Assembly (NCBI GenBank): GCA_942490885.1
Contig: CALNYT010000002.1
Coordinates: 620,001 to 684,000 of the forward strand
Source of the DNA: Oceanirhabdus sp942490885
GTDB lineage: Bacteria; Bacillota; Clostridia; Clostridiales; Clostridiaceae
Length of the DNA: 64,000 nucleotides
Direction of reading: 5' to 3'
Position numbers and translations under genes: made by a program
The notes under the pieces: generated by a model
Told to the model about the DNA's origin: nothing
Databases searched by the model: none
Seen by the model: the letters and a program-made list of their open reading frames with translations, nothing else
Shown here: positions 36,492-45,896 of the stretch, one piece after another
Position numbering within the stretch: position 1 is the first letter of the stretch
How the letters are laid out: every line of letters begins with the position of its first letter

Positions 36492-37805
36492 ATGAAGGGA
36501 TTTTCTTTTAGCAGGGACATTCTATTAGGCTCTGCAACTGCTTCAGTGCAGATTGAAGGGGGAGACAAGAATAATAATTGGTACAGATGGTCTGAAAAAG
36601 GAAAAATAGCTAATGGGGAGAGCAGCATTAATGGATGTGATCATTGGAGATTGTTTAAAGAAGATATAGAACTTCTTAAAGACCTTAAACAGGAAACTTA
36701 CAGGATGAGTGTTGAGTGGGCAAGAATAGAACCTGTTCAAGGAGAATTCAACAAAAAGGCAATGGAAAGATATAGAGAAGAGATTGAATTGTTAGTAGAG
36801 GCTGGAATAATTCCACTAGTTACACTTCATCATTTTAGTGAGCCTATATGGTTTGAGGATATAGGAGGATGGAATAATAAAAAAACTCCTGAGATGTTTG
36901 AGAAATTTACTGAGTTTGTGGTGGAAAACCTTAAGGATTTGGTTCAGGATTGGGCTACAATTAATGAACCTAATGTGTATCTTCAGGGAAGAAGTCTTGA
37001 TGGGAATTTTCCACCAGGAAAGACAAGTACAATGGAATATTTTAAGGGAGCAGGTAATCTTATTAAAGGGCATATCTTAGCATATAAAAAGATACATAAG
37101 ATGATTGCAAAGGCAAAAGTAGGAGTGGTGATACACTATGCTTATTTTGATAGCAAGGATAATAAGCTTGGAACTAGAATTGCTAAGAAAACAGTTGCAA
37201 GGAACTTCCATGATATTTTCGTGAAGGGAATGTTTGAAGGGAAATTATTATTTCCATTAGGATTATTTGTAAAAGGAGTAGAAGTAGGAAACTACTGTGA
37301 TTATATTGGAATTAATTATTATTCAAGACATGGAGTAAAGACTAGTGGTAAAATAAGTATGCTTTTTTCGGAGATATATGTTTTTGAGAACTCTAAATAT
37401 AATGACTTAGGGTGGGAGATATACCCTGAGGGATTATCAAAAGGTATTGAGGAATTATATTCTCGGTACAAGTTGCCAGTATGGATAACTGAAAATGGTA
37501 CGCCAGATCATAAGGATGAATTTCGGGGAAAGTTTATATATGATCACCTTAATGAGGTAAATAAGTTACTTGATAAGGGGATCCCCGTGGAGAGATATTA
37601 TCATTGGTCAACTATGGATAATTTTGAATGGGATTTAGGATACTCACCAAGATTTGGTCTAGTAGAGATAGATTACAACACAATGGAGAGAAAGATAAGA
37701 AAATCTGGAGAATTCTATAGAGAAATAATTGAGAAAAAAGGTGTATCTGAGGATATGATAGAAAAATATTTAAAGGTGGATTGTGCTCATGAAAATAGAA
37801 GGTAA
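36492..37805 (+). CDS. GH1 beta-glucosidase
   Basis: This 437-aa cytoplasmic enzyme has the GH1 acid/base Glu in WATINEPN (near residue 158) and the nucleophile Glu in WITENGTP (near 333), with further GH1 motifs HHFSEPIWFEDIGGW and STMDNFEWDLGYSPRFGL. It hydrolyses beta-linked glucosides; adjacency to a GPH symporter rather than a PTS suggests non-phosphorylated substrates. The ATG at 36492 is preceded by AAAGGGGGAATAATT; an upstream in-frame ATG lacks a ribosome site. It overlaps the transporter start by 17 bp. Confidence 0.92.
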   Translation: MKGFSFSRDILLGSATASVQIEGGDKNNNWYRWSEKGKIANGESSINGCDHWRLFKEDIELLKDLKQETYRMSVEWARIEPVQGEFNKKAMERYREEIELLVEAGIIPLVTLHHFSEPIWFEDIGGWNNKKTPEMFEKFTEFVVENLKDLVQDWATINEPNVYLQGRSLDGNFPPGKTSTMEYFKGAGNLIKGHILAYKKIHKMIAKAKVGVVIHYAYFDSKDNKLGTRIAKKTVARNFHDIFVKGMFEGKLLFPLGLFVKGVEVGNYCDYIGINYYSRHGVKTSGKISMLFSEIYVFENSKYNDLGWEIYPEGLSKGIEELYSRYKLPVWITENGTPDHKDEFRGKFIYDHLNEVNKLLDKGIPVERYYHWSTMDNFEWDLGYSPRFGLVEIDYNTMERKIRKSGEFYREIIEKKGVSEDMIEKYLKVDCAHENRR

Positions 37806-39132
37806 TCTAGCTTATGGTAAAGAAAAAGTGAAATTTGGGGAGTATTTTGCATTCTCTTTTGGGGTTTTTGGGCAGAATATAATTTATGGATTTATGGTGT
37901 CATATATCATGATATTCTATACAGATTATCTTGGCATAGCATCAACTGCAGCAGGAACATTGTTCTTTGTAGCTAGATTATGGGATGCATTCAACGACCC
38001 TATGATGGGATTTTTAACAGAACAGACGAGGACAAGATGGGGAAAATTCAGACCGTATTTTCTATTCGCACCTGTTCCGCTTTTAATTAGTATAGTACTT
38101 TCATTTACAATACCTTCATTTAAGATAGACAACCTACTTTGGGCATATGTAACATATATAGCATATGGAATGATATATACTATAATGGATATTCCAATGT
38201 GGAGTATGACATCAGTTATGTCAAAGAATCAGGTGGAAAGAAATCGACTTATAACATGTGGAAAAACAGCAGCACCTTTAGCATTAGTTCTTGTTTCAGT
38301 GGTTACAGTTCCAGTTATGAAGTTATTTGGTGACGGTGCTGATGGATATAGATATACAGCACTTCTATATGGAGTGATAGCACTTATAGGATTCATGGGA
38401 TTATTTTTCTTCACAAGGGAACGTGTTGAGTATTCAGAGAATAAAGTTACTTTGAAGGGGAGTTTTAAATTAATTATTAAAAATACTCCACTTCTAAAGA
38501 TTTTATCATCTCAGATACTTGTAACACTAGTGGATAGTTTATTAATGGCATTGATTATGTATTATTGTATATATGTTCTAGGAAGTGATAGTTATGTTCC
38601 ACTTATCAGTGCTTCATTTGTCATACCTATGATAATTGGTGTTCTTATAGCATCAAAATTAGGAGAGAAGTTTGGCAAGAAGAGGACTCTTATAATATTT
38701 TTAGTTATCAGATTCATGGGATTCATCTTATTGTATTTTGTGGGATATGATAATTTATATTTATTTATTGGAGTAAACACTATTGTATCAATTACATTTG
38801 GTGCACCAGAAGTGCTGTTACCATCTATGATGGTGGAGACAATAGATTATATGGAATTAAAAACAGGGATAAGAGCAGAAGGGGTAATATGGTCTACTCA
38901 GACATTTATAGCAAAAGCAGGAGGCGCTCTATCTGGAATTTTACTCGGTATTTTATTGAAACTCATAAAGTATGTTCCAAATGAGGTTCAGACATCAGCT
39001 ACTATAAAAGGATTCCATGGAATATTAACACTTGTACCAGCATTAGCAGTGTTAATAACACTCATACCTATTCTTATGTATAAGCTTGATGAGAAAAAAT
39101 ATAAAGAGATATTGAGGGAATTGGGAAGGTAA
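37789..39132 (+). CDS. GPH-family (MelB-like) sugar:cation symporter
   Basis: This 447-aa protein has 12 membrane segments and GPH-family motifs: DYLGIASTAAGTLFFVARLW, DAFNDPMMGFLTEQTRTRWG (with the DPxxG and KxRP-type signatures), GKFRPYFLFAPVP. It would import a glucoside together with Na+ or H+ for hydrolysis by the overlapping GH1 gene. The ATG at 37789 follows AAGGTGG; GTG at 37783 is a possible alternative. It ends 5 bp before a GC-rich palindrome. Confidence 0.92.
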   Translation: MKIEGNLAYGKEKVKFGEYFAFSFGVFGQNIIYGFMVSYIMIFYTDYLGIASTAAGTLFFVARLWDAFNDPMMGFLTEQTRTRWGKFRPYFLFAPVPLLISIVLSFTIPSFKIDNLLWAYVTYIAYGMIYTIMDIPMWSMTSVMSKNQVERNRLITCGKTAAPLALVLVSVVTVPVMKLFGDGADGYRYTALLYGVIALIGFMGLFFFTRERVEYSENKVTLKGSFKLIIKNTPLLKILSSQILVTLVDSLLMALIMYYCIYVLGSDSYVPLISASFVIPMIIGVLIASKLGEKFGKKRTLIIFLVIRFMGFILLYFVGYDNLYLFIGVNTIVSITFGAPEVLLPSMMVETIDYMELKTGIRAEGVIWSTQTFIAKAGGALSGILLGILLKLIKYVPNEVQTSATIKGFHGILTLVPALAVLITLIPILMYKLDEKKYKEILRELGR

Positions 39133-39137
39133 AAAAT

Positions 39138-39193
39138 ACCCCAGGGGAAATATCCCCTGGGGAATTCGCCCCAGGGGATATTTCCCCTGGGGT
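39138..39193. repeat. GC-rich inverted repeat after GPH gene
   Basis: Arms of 25 nt (39138-39162 and 39169-39193) are exactly complementary around AATTCG and each carries CCCCAGGGG and CCCCTGGGG. It is placed 5 bp after the transporter stop, in an otherwise AT-rich sequence. Confidence 0.9.
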
Positions 39194-39313
39194 GTTTGCT
39201 CAAGTTTAATTATGTATTATTTATGAGGTTTGAAGGAGAGTGACCCTATGGTACCATTATGTTGAAAAGACAATGAACTTTTAAGATGAATTGTGTCAAG
39301 GGGGGAAATGTAC

Positions 39314-41071
39314 ATGAAGATTAGATTTAAGGAGTACTTTAGTTTATTCACTAAATATCTGAAGAGTCAATGGAGAAGTGTAATAGTCTTGGTAGGCTTA
39401 ATACTCATAAATATAGTAATTCAAATTATTAATCCACAGATAATGAAGGTGTTTTTAGATAAGGCTGTGGAGGGAGAAATATTAAAGAGACTGATAGGGA
39501 TAGCTGGGATATTCATTGGCTTATCGTTTATCCAGCAGATAATTACTATTTTTCAAACTTACACTTGTCAGAATGTAGGATGGAGGGCTACTAATGGATT
39601 AAGAGAGGATCTTATTGCTCATTGTATTAATCTAGATATGAACTTTCACAAAACAAAACAGCCTGGTGAGATGATTGAAAGAGTAGATGGGGATGTGAAT
39701 ATGCTTTTTGAGTTTTTCTCAAGTCTTATACTAGATATTTTCAGTAACTTGATATTGATTATAGGGATTTTAGTAATGTTTATATTTGTAAATTCAGTAA
39801 TAGGTGGAATCTTCACTATTTATACAATTATATCATTAGTGGTTATTAGAAAATATCAATTAGCGGGAGTTAAACCTTGGGAGAATGCATATGAAGCACA
39901 GGGAAAGTTCTGGGGAATGATGGATGAAGAGCTTACCAATATCGAGGATATTAAATCCTCTGGAGCAGTTAATTATGCCGTTCATAAATATCTAGTAAGA
40001 CTGAAAGATGTATTTCATATTCAAAAAAGAGCCACAATGCTTGGATTTAAAATGTGGAATTTATCTACCTGCATAGAGACTATTGGGGTGTTTATCGCTA
40101 TAGGAAGTGGATTGTATTTATGGAAAAATGAAGGGGTTTCAATTGGTACGATTTATCTTATATATGAGTACACAAAAAGAATAAATAATCCTTTAAATAT
40201 GATAAGAAGAAGGCTTGGGGTATTGCAGAAGGCTGAGGCTAGCATACTAAGAGTTAAGGAATTATTTGAAATAAAGTCATCCATAAAAGATGGAGATATG
40301 GAGCTTGAAGGTAATGGACCATTAGATGTTGATATTAGAAATGTATCATTTGAATATACTGAGGGGATTGCTGTCCTTGAGAATCTTTCCCTAAATATTA
40401 AAAGGGGAAAAGTTTTAGGCATACTAGGAAGAACAGGAAGTGGAAAGTCAACTTTAGTTAGACTTCTGTCAAAGTTATACGAGCCTACTGAAGGGGAGAT
40501 ACTTCTTGGAGGGGTGCCATTGAATGAGCTATCAAATGATAGTGTGAAAAATAATATGGCATATGTAACTCAAGATGTGCATATCTACACATCAACAATA
40601 AGAGATAATCTTACTTTGTTTGACGTAAGTTACAATGATGAGGAGATAATGAGTGTCCTTGAAGAATTGGGGTTAGATGAGTGGATTAAGTCATTTTCAC
40701 AGGGATTGGATACTGTCTTAAATACATCAGGGGTAGGATTATCAGCAGGTGAAGCGCAACTTTTAGCCTTTGCTAGAATTCTTCTTAAGAAGCCTGGGCT
40801 TGTAATACTTGACGAGGCATCTTCAAGAATAGATTCTATCACAGAAAAGATCATGGAGAAGGCAATAGATAAGATAACTGACAACAGTACATGTATAATA
40901 ATCGCCCACAGGTTATCAACAGTTAAAAGGGCTGATTCAATACTTGTACTTGAAGACGGAAAAGCAGTAGAAATTGGTGCGAGAGAAGAACTAATAAAGG
41001 ATAAAGAATCAAGATATTCTAAACTTCTTCAAGAAAGTATGAAAGGTCACCATGAACTACTGGTGAACTAA
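39314..41071 (+). CDS. ABC exporter half-transporter A
   Basis: This 585-aa half-transporter has six TM segments and an NBD with GRTGSGKST, LVILDEASSRID and IIIAHRLST, so its catalytic residues are intact. The signature is LSAGEAQ instead of LSGGQ. It pairs with the gene 19 bp downstream. The ATG at 39314 follows GGGGGG by 8 bp; an ATG two codons earlier is closer to that site. It may export a peptide or drug. It is preceded by a GC-rich palindrome that separates it from the sugar genes, so a link to the beta-glucoside genes is uncertain. Confidence 0.9.
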   Translation: MKIRFKEYFSLFTKYLKSQWRSVIVLVGLILINIVIQIINPQIMKVFLDKAVEGEILKRLIGIAGIFIGLSFIQQIITIFQTYTCQNVGWRATNGLREDLIAHCINLDMNFHKTKQPGEMIERVDGDVNMLFEFFSSLILDIFSNLILIIGILVMFIFVNSVIGGIFTIYTIISLVVIRKYQLAGVKPWENAYEAQGKFWGMMDEELTNIEDIKSSGAVNYAVHKYLVRLKDVFHIQKRATMLGFKMWNLSTCIETIGVFIAIGSGLYLWKNEGVSIGTIYLIYEYTKRINNPLNMIRRRLGVLQKAEASILRVKELFEIKSSIKDGDMELEGNGPLDVDIRNVSFEYTEGIAVLENLSLNIKRGKVLGILGRTGSGKSTLVRLLSKLYEPTEGEILLGGVPLNELSNDSVKNNMAYVTQDVHIYTSTIRDNLTLFDVSYNDEEIMSVLEELGLDEWIKSFSQGLDTVLNTSGVGLSAGEAQLLAFARILLKKPGLVILDEASSRIDSITEKIMEKAIDKITDNSTCIIIAHRLSTVKRADSILVLEDGKAVEIGAREELIKDKESRYSKLLQESMKGHHELLVN

Positions 41072-41090
41072 GGTTAAGGAGGGTTGAATT

Positions 41091-42875
41091 TTGAGGGGAA
41101 AGAGTAATAGAAAATTTAAGAGAATGGTGAATTTAACATGGCAGATGATTTTATATAAACCATGGTTAAGTTTTGTAGATATGATTTTATGGCTATTTAT
41201 TTTTGCATATAATATAGTGCCAGCTATAGTTGTGAAAGAGTTCTTTAAGAAACTAGAGCAGAGTTCAAATATAGATAAAGATGTTATTTTTTTATTAGCA
41301 ATACTAGGTGTGGCGGCAATAACAAATATGGTGACGGTGTATTTTGGAGGATTATGTTACTATGTGAGAGATTATTATATCAAAGGACTAATAAAAAGAA
41401 ATATGTTAGAGGGAATCTTTAAGAAACGTGGAAGTGAAGCGCTAAAGGTTTCATCTGGGGAAGCTTTGAATCATTTTAAAGATGACGTTGAAGAAATAAT
41501 GGAAATATTGGGCTATGGAGATGATTTTATTGGAACAGCTGCATTTACAATCATGGCCTTTATAATAATGTTTAAGATAAATCCAATGGTAACTTTATTT
41601 GTTTTCATTCCCACGAATATAGTTATGTTAATAGGGAAAAGAGTATCAAAGAAGATTGGTAAATATAGAGCAGAAAGTAGGAAAGAGAGCTCAAAGATAA
41701 GTGGATTTATACAGGAAATATTCTCATCAATTCAAGGAATAAAGATAACAGGATCTGAGAAAAATGTGGTAAATCAATTGAAGCGGTTGAATAAACAAAG
41801 GCATAAAGCTATGCTTAAGGATACCACATTCACACAGATAGTGAATTCCATATATGGTAGTACATTGAGTATAGGTACAAGTATAGTTTTACTCTTATGC
41901 GCCAGATTGATTACTAATGGAGAATTTTCAGTAGGGGATTTCGCATTCTTCATCTATTGTATGGAATATGTTACTGATTTCATTCAAAGAACAGGTGATT
42001 ATATAACTCAAATCAAGCAAACCGATGTGGCACTTGATCGTTTAGAGGAATTAATGGAAATAGATAAGGTTGAGACTTTAGTTAATAGTAATCAAATATA
42101 CTTATATGACGACGTACCTTATAAGGTTATAGAGGAGTTTAAAGAAAAAAGTATTGAAGATGAATTTAGAACCATAGAATTAAATGGTGTAGGATATAAC
42201 TATAAGGATTCAGAAAATGGTATTAAAGATGTAAACTTTAAGATAGATAAAGGAACATTCACAGTTGTAACTGGTAGAATCGGATCAGGTAAGACAACCT
42301 TAATTAAAGCTCTTATAGGATTACTACCAGCACATTCAGGGGAAATTCTTTGGAATGGACAAAAAATAACGAGAACAGATGAACAAATGATTCCTCCGAA
42401 GGTTGCATATACTGGGCAGATACCTCGCTTGTTCAGTGAGTCTATAAGAGAGAATATATCTTTAGGAGAAGCATGTACAGAGGAACAGATAGAAGAGGCA
42501 ATCTCATCAGCTGTACTTGAAGATGATGTAAGAAATATGGAAGATGGACTGAATACAGTGATAGGACCACAAGGGGTGAAACTATCAGGTGGACAAATCC
42601 AGAGAGTGGCAGCAGCTAGAATGTTCATGAAAAATGCTGAACTCTTAGTATTAGATGATATCTCAAGTGCACTAGATGTGGAAACAGAAAATAAACTATG
42701 GGAAAGATTATTTGAGAAGAAGAATACTACATGTATAGCAGTATCAAATAAGAAAGTGGCACTTCAAAGAGCTGATAATATAATTGTTATGAAAGATGGT
42801 AGAGTCGAGAAAACTGGTACATTCAAAGAATTAATTGAAGAATGTGAGGAATTTAGGAAAATGGTTTTTGTATAA
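41091..42875 (+). CDS. ABC exporter half-transporter B (degenerate site)
   Basis: This 594-aa protein has six TM segments and an NBD with GRIGSGKTT and a canonical LSGGQIQR, but Walker B reads LVLDDISSALD (Glu to Asp) and the H-loop His is replaced (IAVSNKKVAL). With partner A it would form an asymmetric heterodimer with a single active ATP site. The TTG start is supported by AAGGAGGG 7 bp before it; no better ATG exists nearby. It ends at a strong terminator. Confidence 0.9.
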   Translation: MRGKSNRKFKRMVNLTWQMILYKPWLSFVDMILWLFIFAYNIVPAIVVKEFFKKLEQSSNIDKDVIFLLAILGVAAITNMVTVYFGGLCYYVRDYYIKGLIKRNMLEGIFKKRGSEALKVSSGEALNHFKDDVEEIMEILGYGDDFIGTAAFTIMAFIIMFKINPMVTLFVFIPTNIVMLIGKRVSKKIGKYRAESRKESSKISGFIQEIFSSIQGIKITGSEKNVVNQLKRLNKQRHKAMLKDTTFTQIVNSIYGSTLSIGTSIVLLLCARLITNGEFSVGDFAFFIYCMEYVTDFIQRTGDYITQIKQTDVALDRLEELMEIDKVETLVNSNQIYLYDDVPYKVIEEFKEKSIEDEFRTIELNGVGYNYKDSENGIKDVNFKIDKGTFTVVTGRIGSGKTTLIKALIGLLPAHSGEILWNGQKITRTDEQMIPPKVAYTGQIPRLFSESIRENISLGEACTEEQIEEAISSAVLEDDVRNMEDGLNTVIGPQGVKLSGGQIQRVAAARMFMKNAELLVLDDISSALDVETENKLWERLFEKKNTTCIAVSNKKVALQRADNIIVMKDGRVEKTGTFKELIEECEEFRKMVFV

Positions 42876-42879
42876 GAGT

Positions 42880-42931
42880 AAACAAATAAAGAACTCAGAT
42901 AGACAGTGAATTTGAGTTCTTTATTTGTTTT
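42880..42931 (+). terminator. Rho-independent terminator of the ABC pair
   Basis: AACAAATAAAGAACTCA pairs with TGAGTTCTTTATTTGTT around a 15-nt loop, followed by TTG; a 17-bp stem. Confidence 0.85.
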
Positions 42932-43495
42932 GATTAATTTAAAAGCTTGGGTATTTTTGGATAATTCAATTCTTTTTCTTTTAAGGTTTCTTAATAATCC
43001 ATTATATTTATAATGTGCATAAATTATTTCTTGAATCTGCTAAAGAAAATAATAAATCAGCTATATTTATAAGAGTATGACTCTAGTAAAATTATCACAA
43101 AGGAAATTACACCGAAAAAATATATATATAAATATTTTTACATGATAAGATAAATTATGGTATAATTCTCCGTGGGATAAATTTTGAGGAATCAAAATAG
43201 TAAAGAAAACCACAAAATACAAAAAATATCACTAAAAATTGACATAGTTGTAGCATAATATCAAAAAACATTAAAAGAATAGCAAAGTATCGGGTAAAAG
43301 AAGGTGTTTTAGCTATGATTACAATATGCTATATATAGCTATCCAATGAAATCAGACACTATTTCATTGTAACTGGGACATGCCTTTAATTAATTTTTAC
43401 ATTATACATTATAAGAGGTTTATTGTGTTCAAGAATAGAGGGTTTATTAAATTCTTTTAATTCTATAAAAATTTTTGAAAAATGGAGTGATTTAG
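42932..43495. other. Gene-free AT-rich interval upstream of the LemA locus
   Basis: No ORF with a supported start is seen. A promoter-like pair TTTACA (43137-43142) and TATAAT (43161-43166), 18 bp apart, lies about 330 bp before the next gene, which would leave a long leader. No repeat-family copy or strong terminator hairpin is recognised here. Confidence 0.45.
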
Positions 43496-45004
43496 GTGAG
43501 CGACATGTATGAAAATGTAGATGACTCAGGAAATTCAATGGATTTTGAGCATGATACAAGTAATAATCAAAATCAGGAGTTGACTACTCCTGTGGAAGAG
43601 TTTTATCAATCTGAAGAAACTCGTGAAGTATTAGTCAAGGCGAAAATACTTAAAGAAAAGTCAAAAAAGCTATATATTTTATTCTTAGGGTTGAATATAG
43701 CATCAGTTTTAGTAGCTTTTATCCTTTCTAAGTTTATTGGGTCATTCTTTGCACTATTATTTGCACTTGCAGGTGCAACAGCAGCATATTATTTATTCAA
43801 GGGGTATAAGGAGTATTTTAAGTTCTATAGAACAAAGGTTGTACCCCATATAGCTAATTATGTTCCTATGAGTATAATGAAATATACTGAGAAAGAACAG
43901 CAGGGTAGAGGAAATTACAATAGAGGTAACAATTATGATGAAGTAGGTACACTTTATGCATATACTCCTATCGAAAAAATGAAGAAATCTGATAATATTA
44001 GAATTTCTAATGTAGTAGAATTTGAATTACCAGATACCGAAGATAGAGTATCTGGTAGCTTTGGTAAAGTTAAGGCATATGACAAAATCAAAACTACTAA
44101 TAGTAGTGGTAAAACTATTACAAAAACTGAAAAAGAGATGGAGGGTATATTCTTCAACATTCAAAAGAAATTTAACTTATCATCTCAGATTATCATTACA
44201 TATGAGGCAAGTATGGGTTCAAGGTTAATAGAAAGTACTATGAAATCTATGTGGAATGACAAGAAAGAGTTTGATTTCACTGATTCATTGTTAGAAGAAA
44301 ACTTTGATTGTCATATAGCTCCTTATGAAACTATGTTATCTACTATAGCAGGAAAAGCTATTAATAAGGCATTCGACATGCTAATGAACAAAGATAATGA
44401 TAATGATGTTGGATTCAACAATCTTTGGGACAACAGAAGTATTTATGAAGAAGAGTTAGAAAAACTGCATAATATTGTAGATTCAGATTTTGAGAGTCTG
44501 CTTGTGTTTATTTATCAAAATTACGGTGCTTTCAATCTAGTTATTAATAAAAATGGTATTTTCTTTGAATTATTAGATATGTCTTTAGCAAAGCGTAATT
44601 ACGATGATTTGATAGATAGGTTAATTAAATTAATTCCTTTTAGTTCATTATTATTGAAAGTAATGGATATTTTCAAACCAAAAGACATAGGTAGATCAGC
44701 TGCAAGTCATGATGATACGTATCTAGATTCAAGTCTATTCTCTGACAAGGACTTAAAGTTCTTCCATATTAATAACATGATTGAATTGATGAGATTGCCA
44801 TGGTTATTATATAAGTATTTATATAATGCGGATAACCAAGGTATGATTAAAAGAGGGGTATCTCGTCAGCTAGAAAGTGATTTTGATTACTTTGAAAACA
44901 CTGTAGAGCTTAAGCATAGTACAGTGAATGAAATCAATAAAGAGTATGAAAGTTACTGGCAAGAGATACTTGAAGAAGTTGGTGAAAAGAAACAGATGGC
45001 TTAG
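43496..45004 (+). CDS. Membrane protein with DUF3137-like domain
   Basis: This 502-aa protein has an acidic N-terminal tail of about 50 residues, two close transmembrane segments at about 62-100 (LYILFLGLNIASVLVAFILS, SFFALLFALAGATAAYYLF), and a large cytoplasmic part with FELPDTEDRVSGSFGKVKAY and KEMEGIFFNIQKKF, similar to DUF3137 proteins. These often sit beside lemA, as here (65 bp). The function is unknown. The start is uncertain: GTG at 43496 follows GGAGTG, and ATG at 43505 is an alternative. Confidence 0.7.
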   Translation: MSDMYENVDDSGNSMDFEHDTSNNQNQELTTPVEEFYQSEETREVLVKAKILKEKSKKLYILFLGLNIASVLVAFILSKFIGSFFALLFALAGATAAYYLFKGYKEYFKFYRTKVVPHIANYVPMSIMKYTEKEQQGRGNYNRGNNYDEVGTLYAYTPIEKMKKSDNIRISNVVEFELPDTEDRVSGSFGKVKAYDKIKTTNSSGKTITKTEKEMEGIFFNIQKKFNLSSQIIITYEASMGSRLIESTMKSMWNDKKEFDFTDSLLEENFDCHIAPYETMLSTIAGKAINKAFDMLMNKDNDNDVGFNNLWDNRSIYEEELEKLHNIVDSDFESLLVFIYQNYGAFNLVINKNGIFFELLDMSLAKRNYDDLIDRLIKLIPFSSLLLKVMDIFKPKDIGRSAASHDDTYLDSSLFSDKDLKFFHINNMIELMRLPWLLYKYLYNADNQGMIKRGVSRQLESDFDYFENTVELKHSTVNEINKEYESYWQEILEEVGEKKQMA

Positions 45005-45069
45005 GGATAAAAATTAGTCATATAGTATTTATTTGGATGCACTAAAAGAGTTTATGAGGAGGAACAAAT

Positions 45070-45669
45070 ATGGGTTCATTAGTTATTTTAATAGTAGCGG
45101 CTGCAGGGGGAATAGCATTTTTATACTTTGCAATGTCAAACAATATTGTAGGTGCTAAAAACAGGGTAGAAAAGGCTGAAGCTAACATTGATGTTATCTT
45201 ACAAGAAAGATACGACAAGATGGGGCAGCTAATTGATGTAATGGAAAGAGCTTTGGAGCATGAAGAAAATGTTCAAGTAGGTATTGCTAAGATGAGAGCT
45301 AATTACCATGAAGGTAGGAACAGTGATTCAGTAGTAAAAGCTGATATGGCGTTTCAGGGGGTAATGAGAGATTTCCAAGCTACTCGTGAAAACTATCCTA
45401 ACATTGAAGGCTTAAAGCAAGTAGATACAGTTATGGATGAAATTGTAGCATCTGAAAGAAAATTGGTATCATCTCGTAAGACTTACAACAGAAACGTAAC
45501 GTCTTTTAAAAACTCTTGTGAGATGTTTCCAACTTCTATTATAGCCAATCAAAAGGGGTATTCTCCTGATGATTATCTATTATTTGAAGCTACAGCAGAG
45601 GCTAAGACAGCACCGAAAACTATGTATCATGGACATTATGCTAAGAAATACGAAGTTAAAGAAGACTAA
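45070..45669 (+). CDS. lemA: LemA-family protein
   Basis: This 199-aa protein has a single N-terminal transmembrane helix (residues 3-22) with a very short outer tail and a helical cytoplasmic LemA domain: NNIVGAKNRVEKAEANIDVI, QERYDKMGQLIDVMERALEH, YPNIEGLKQ, ASERKLVSSRKTYNRNV. LemA proteins are conserved in bacteria but of unknown role. It starts after GAGGAGGAACAAAT and forms an operon with the DUF3137-like membrane protein. Confidence 0.92.
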   Translation: MGSLVILIVAAAGGIAFLYFAMSNNIVGAKNRVEKAEANIDVILQERYDKMGQLIDVMERALEHEENVQVGIAKMRANYHEGRNSDSVVKADMAFQGVMRDFQATRENYPNIEGLKQVDTVMDEIVASERKLVSSRKTYNRNVTSFKNSCEMFPTSIIANQKGYSPDDYLLFEATAEAKTAPKTMYHGHYAKKYEVKED

Positions 45670-45700
45670 AAAATAAGGGATTTAAATATCTCATGCTTTT

Positions 45701-45731
45701 GAAAACCTATGCTAAAAAAGTATGGGTTTTC
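45701..45731 (+). terminator. Terminator of the lemA operon
   Basis: GAAAACCTAT pairs with GTATGGGTTTTC (one wobble) around an A-rich loop, followed by TTATTTT. Confidence 0.7.
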
Positions 45732-45896
45732 TTATTTTATTGTCTGTCAAAGATACATTGTTGAGGATTCCAAATAGAAGGTGAGTTTATTACTGAATAT
45801 GTTTGTAATTTTGTCTTCATGTTAGTGATTTGATTGTTAATTAATATTATACGTTATAAATATATATTATCATAATTTAAAGATTAACCTTTCTGA

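Noticed and set aside
39314..42875. Lantibiotic immunity transporter LanFEG
   Set aside because: Both genes are fused membrane-ATPase exporters of about 590 aa, not the separate LanF ATPase and LanE/LanG permeases.
43239..43260. TTGACA as the promoter of the LemA locus
   Set aside because: No -10 box lies 16 to 18 bp downstream; the CATAAT after it is only 9 bp away.
45768..45781. GAGGATTCCA as another copy of the MITE end
   Set aside because: Only ten bases match, no TATA and no second end; below what chance would give in this AT-rich sequence.
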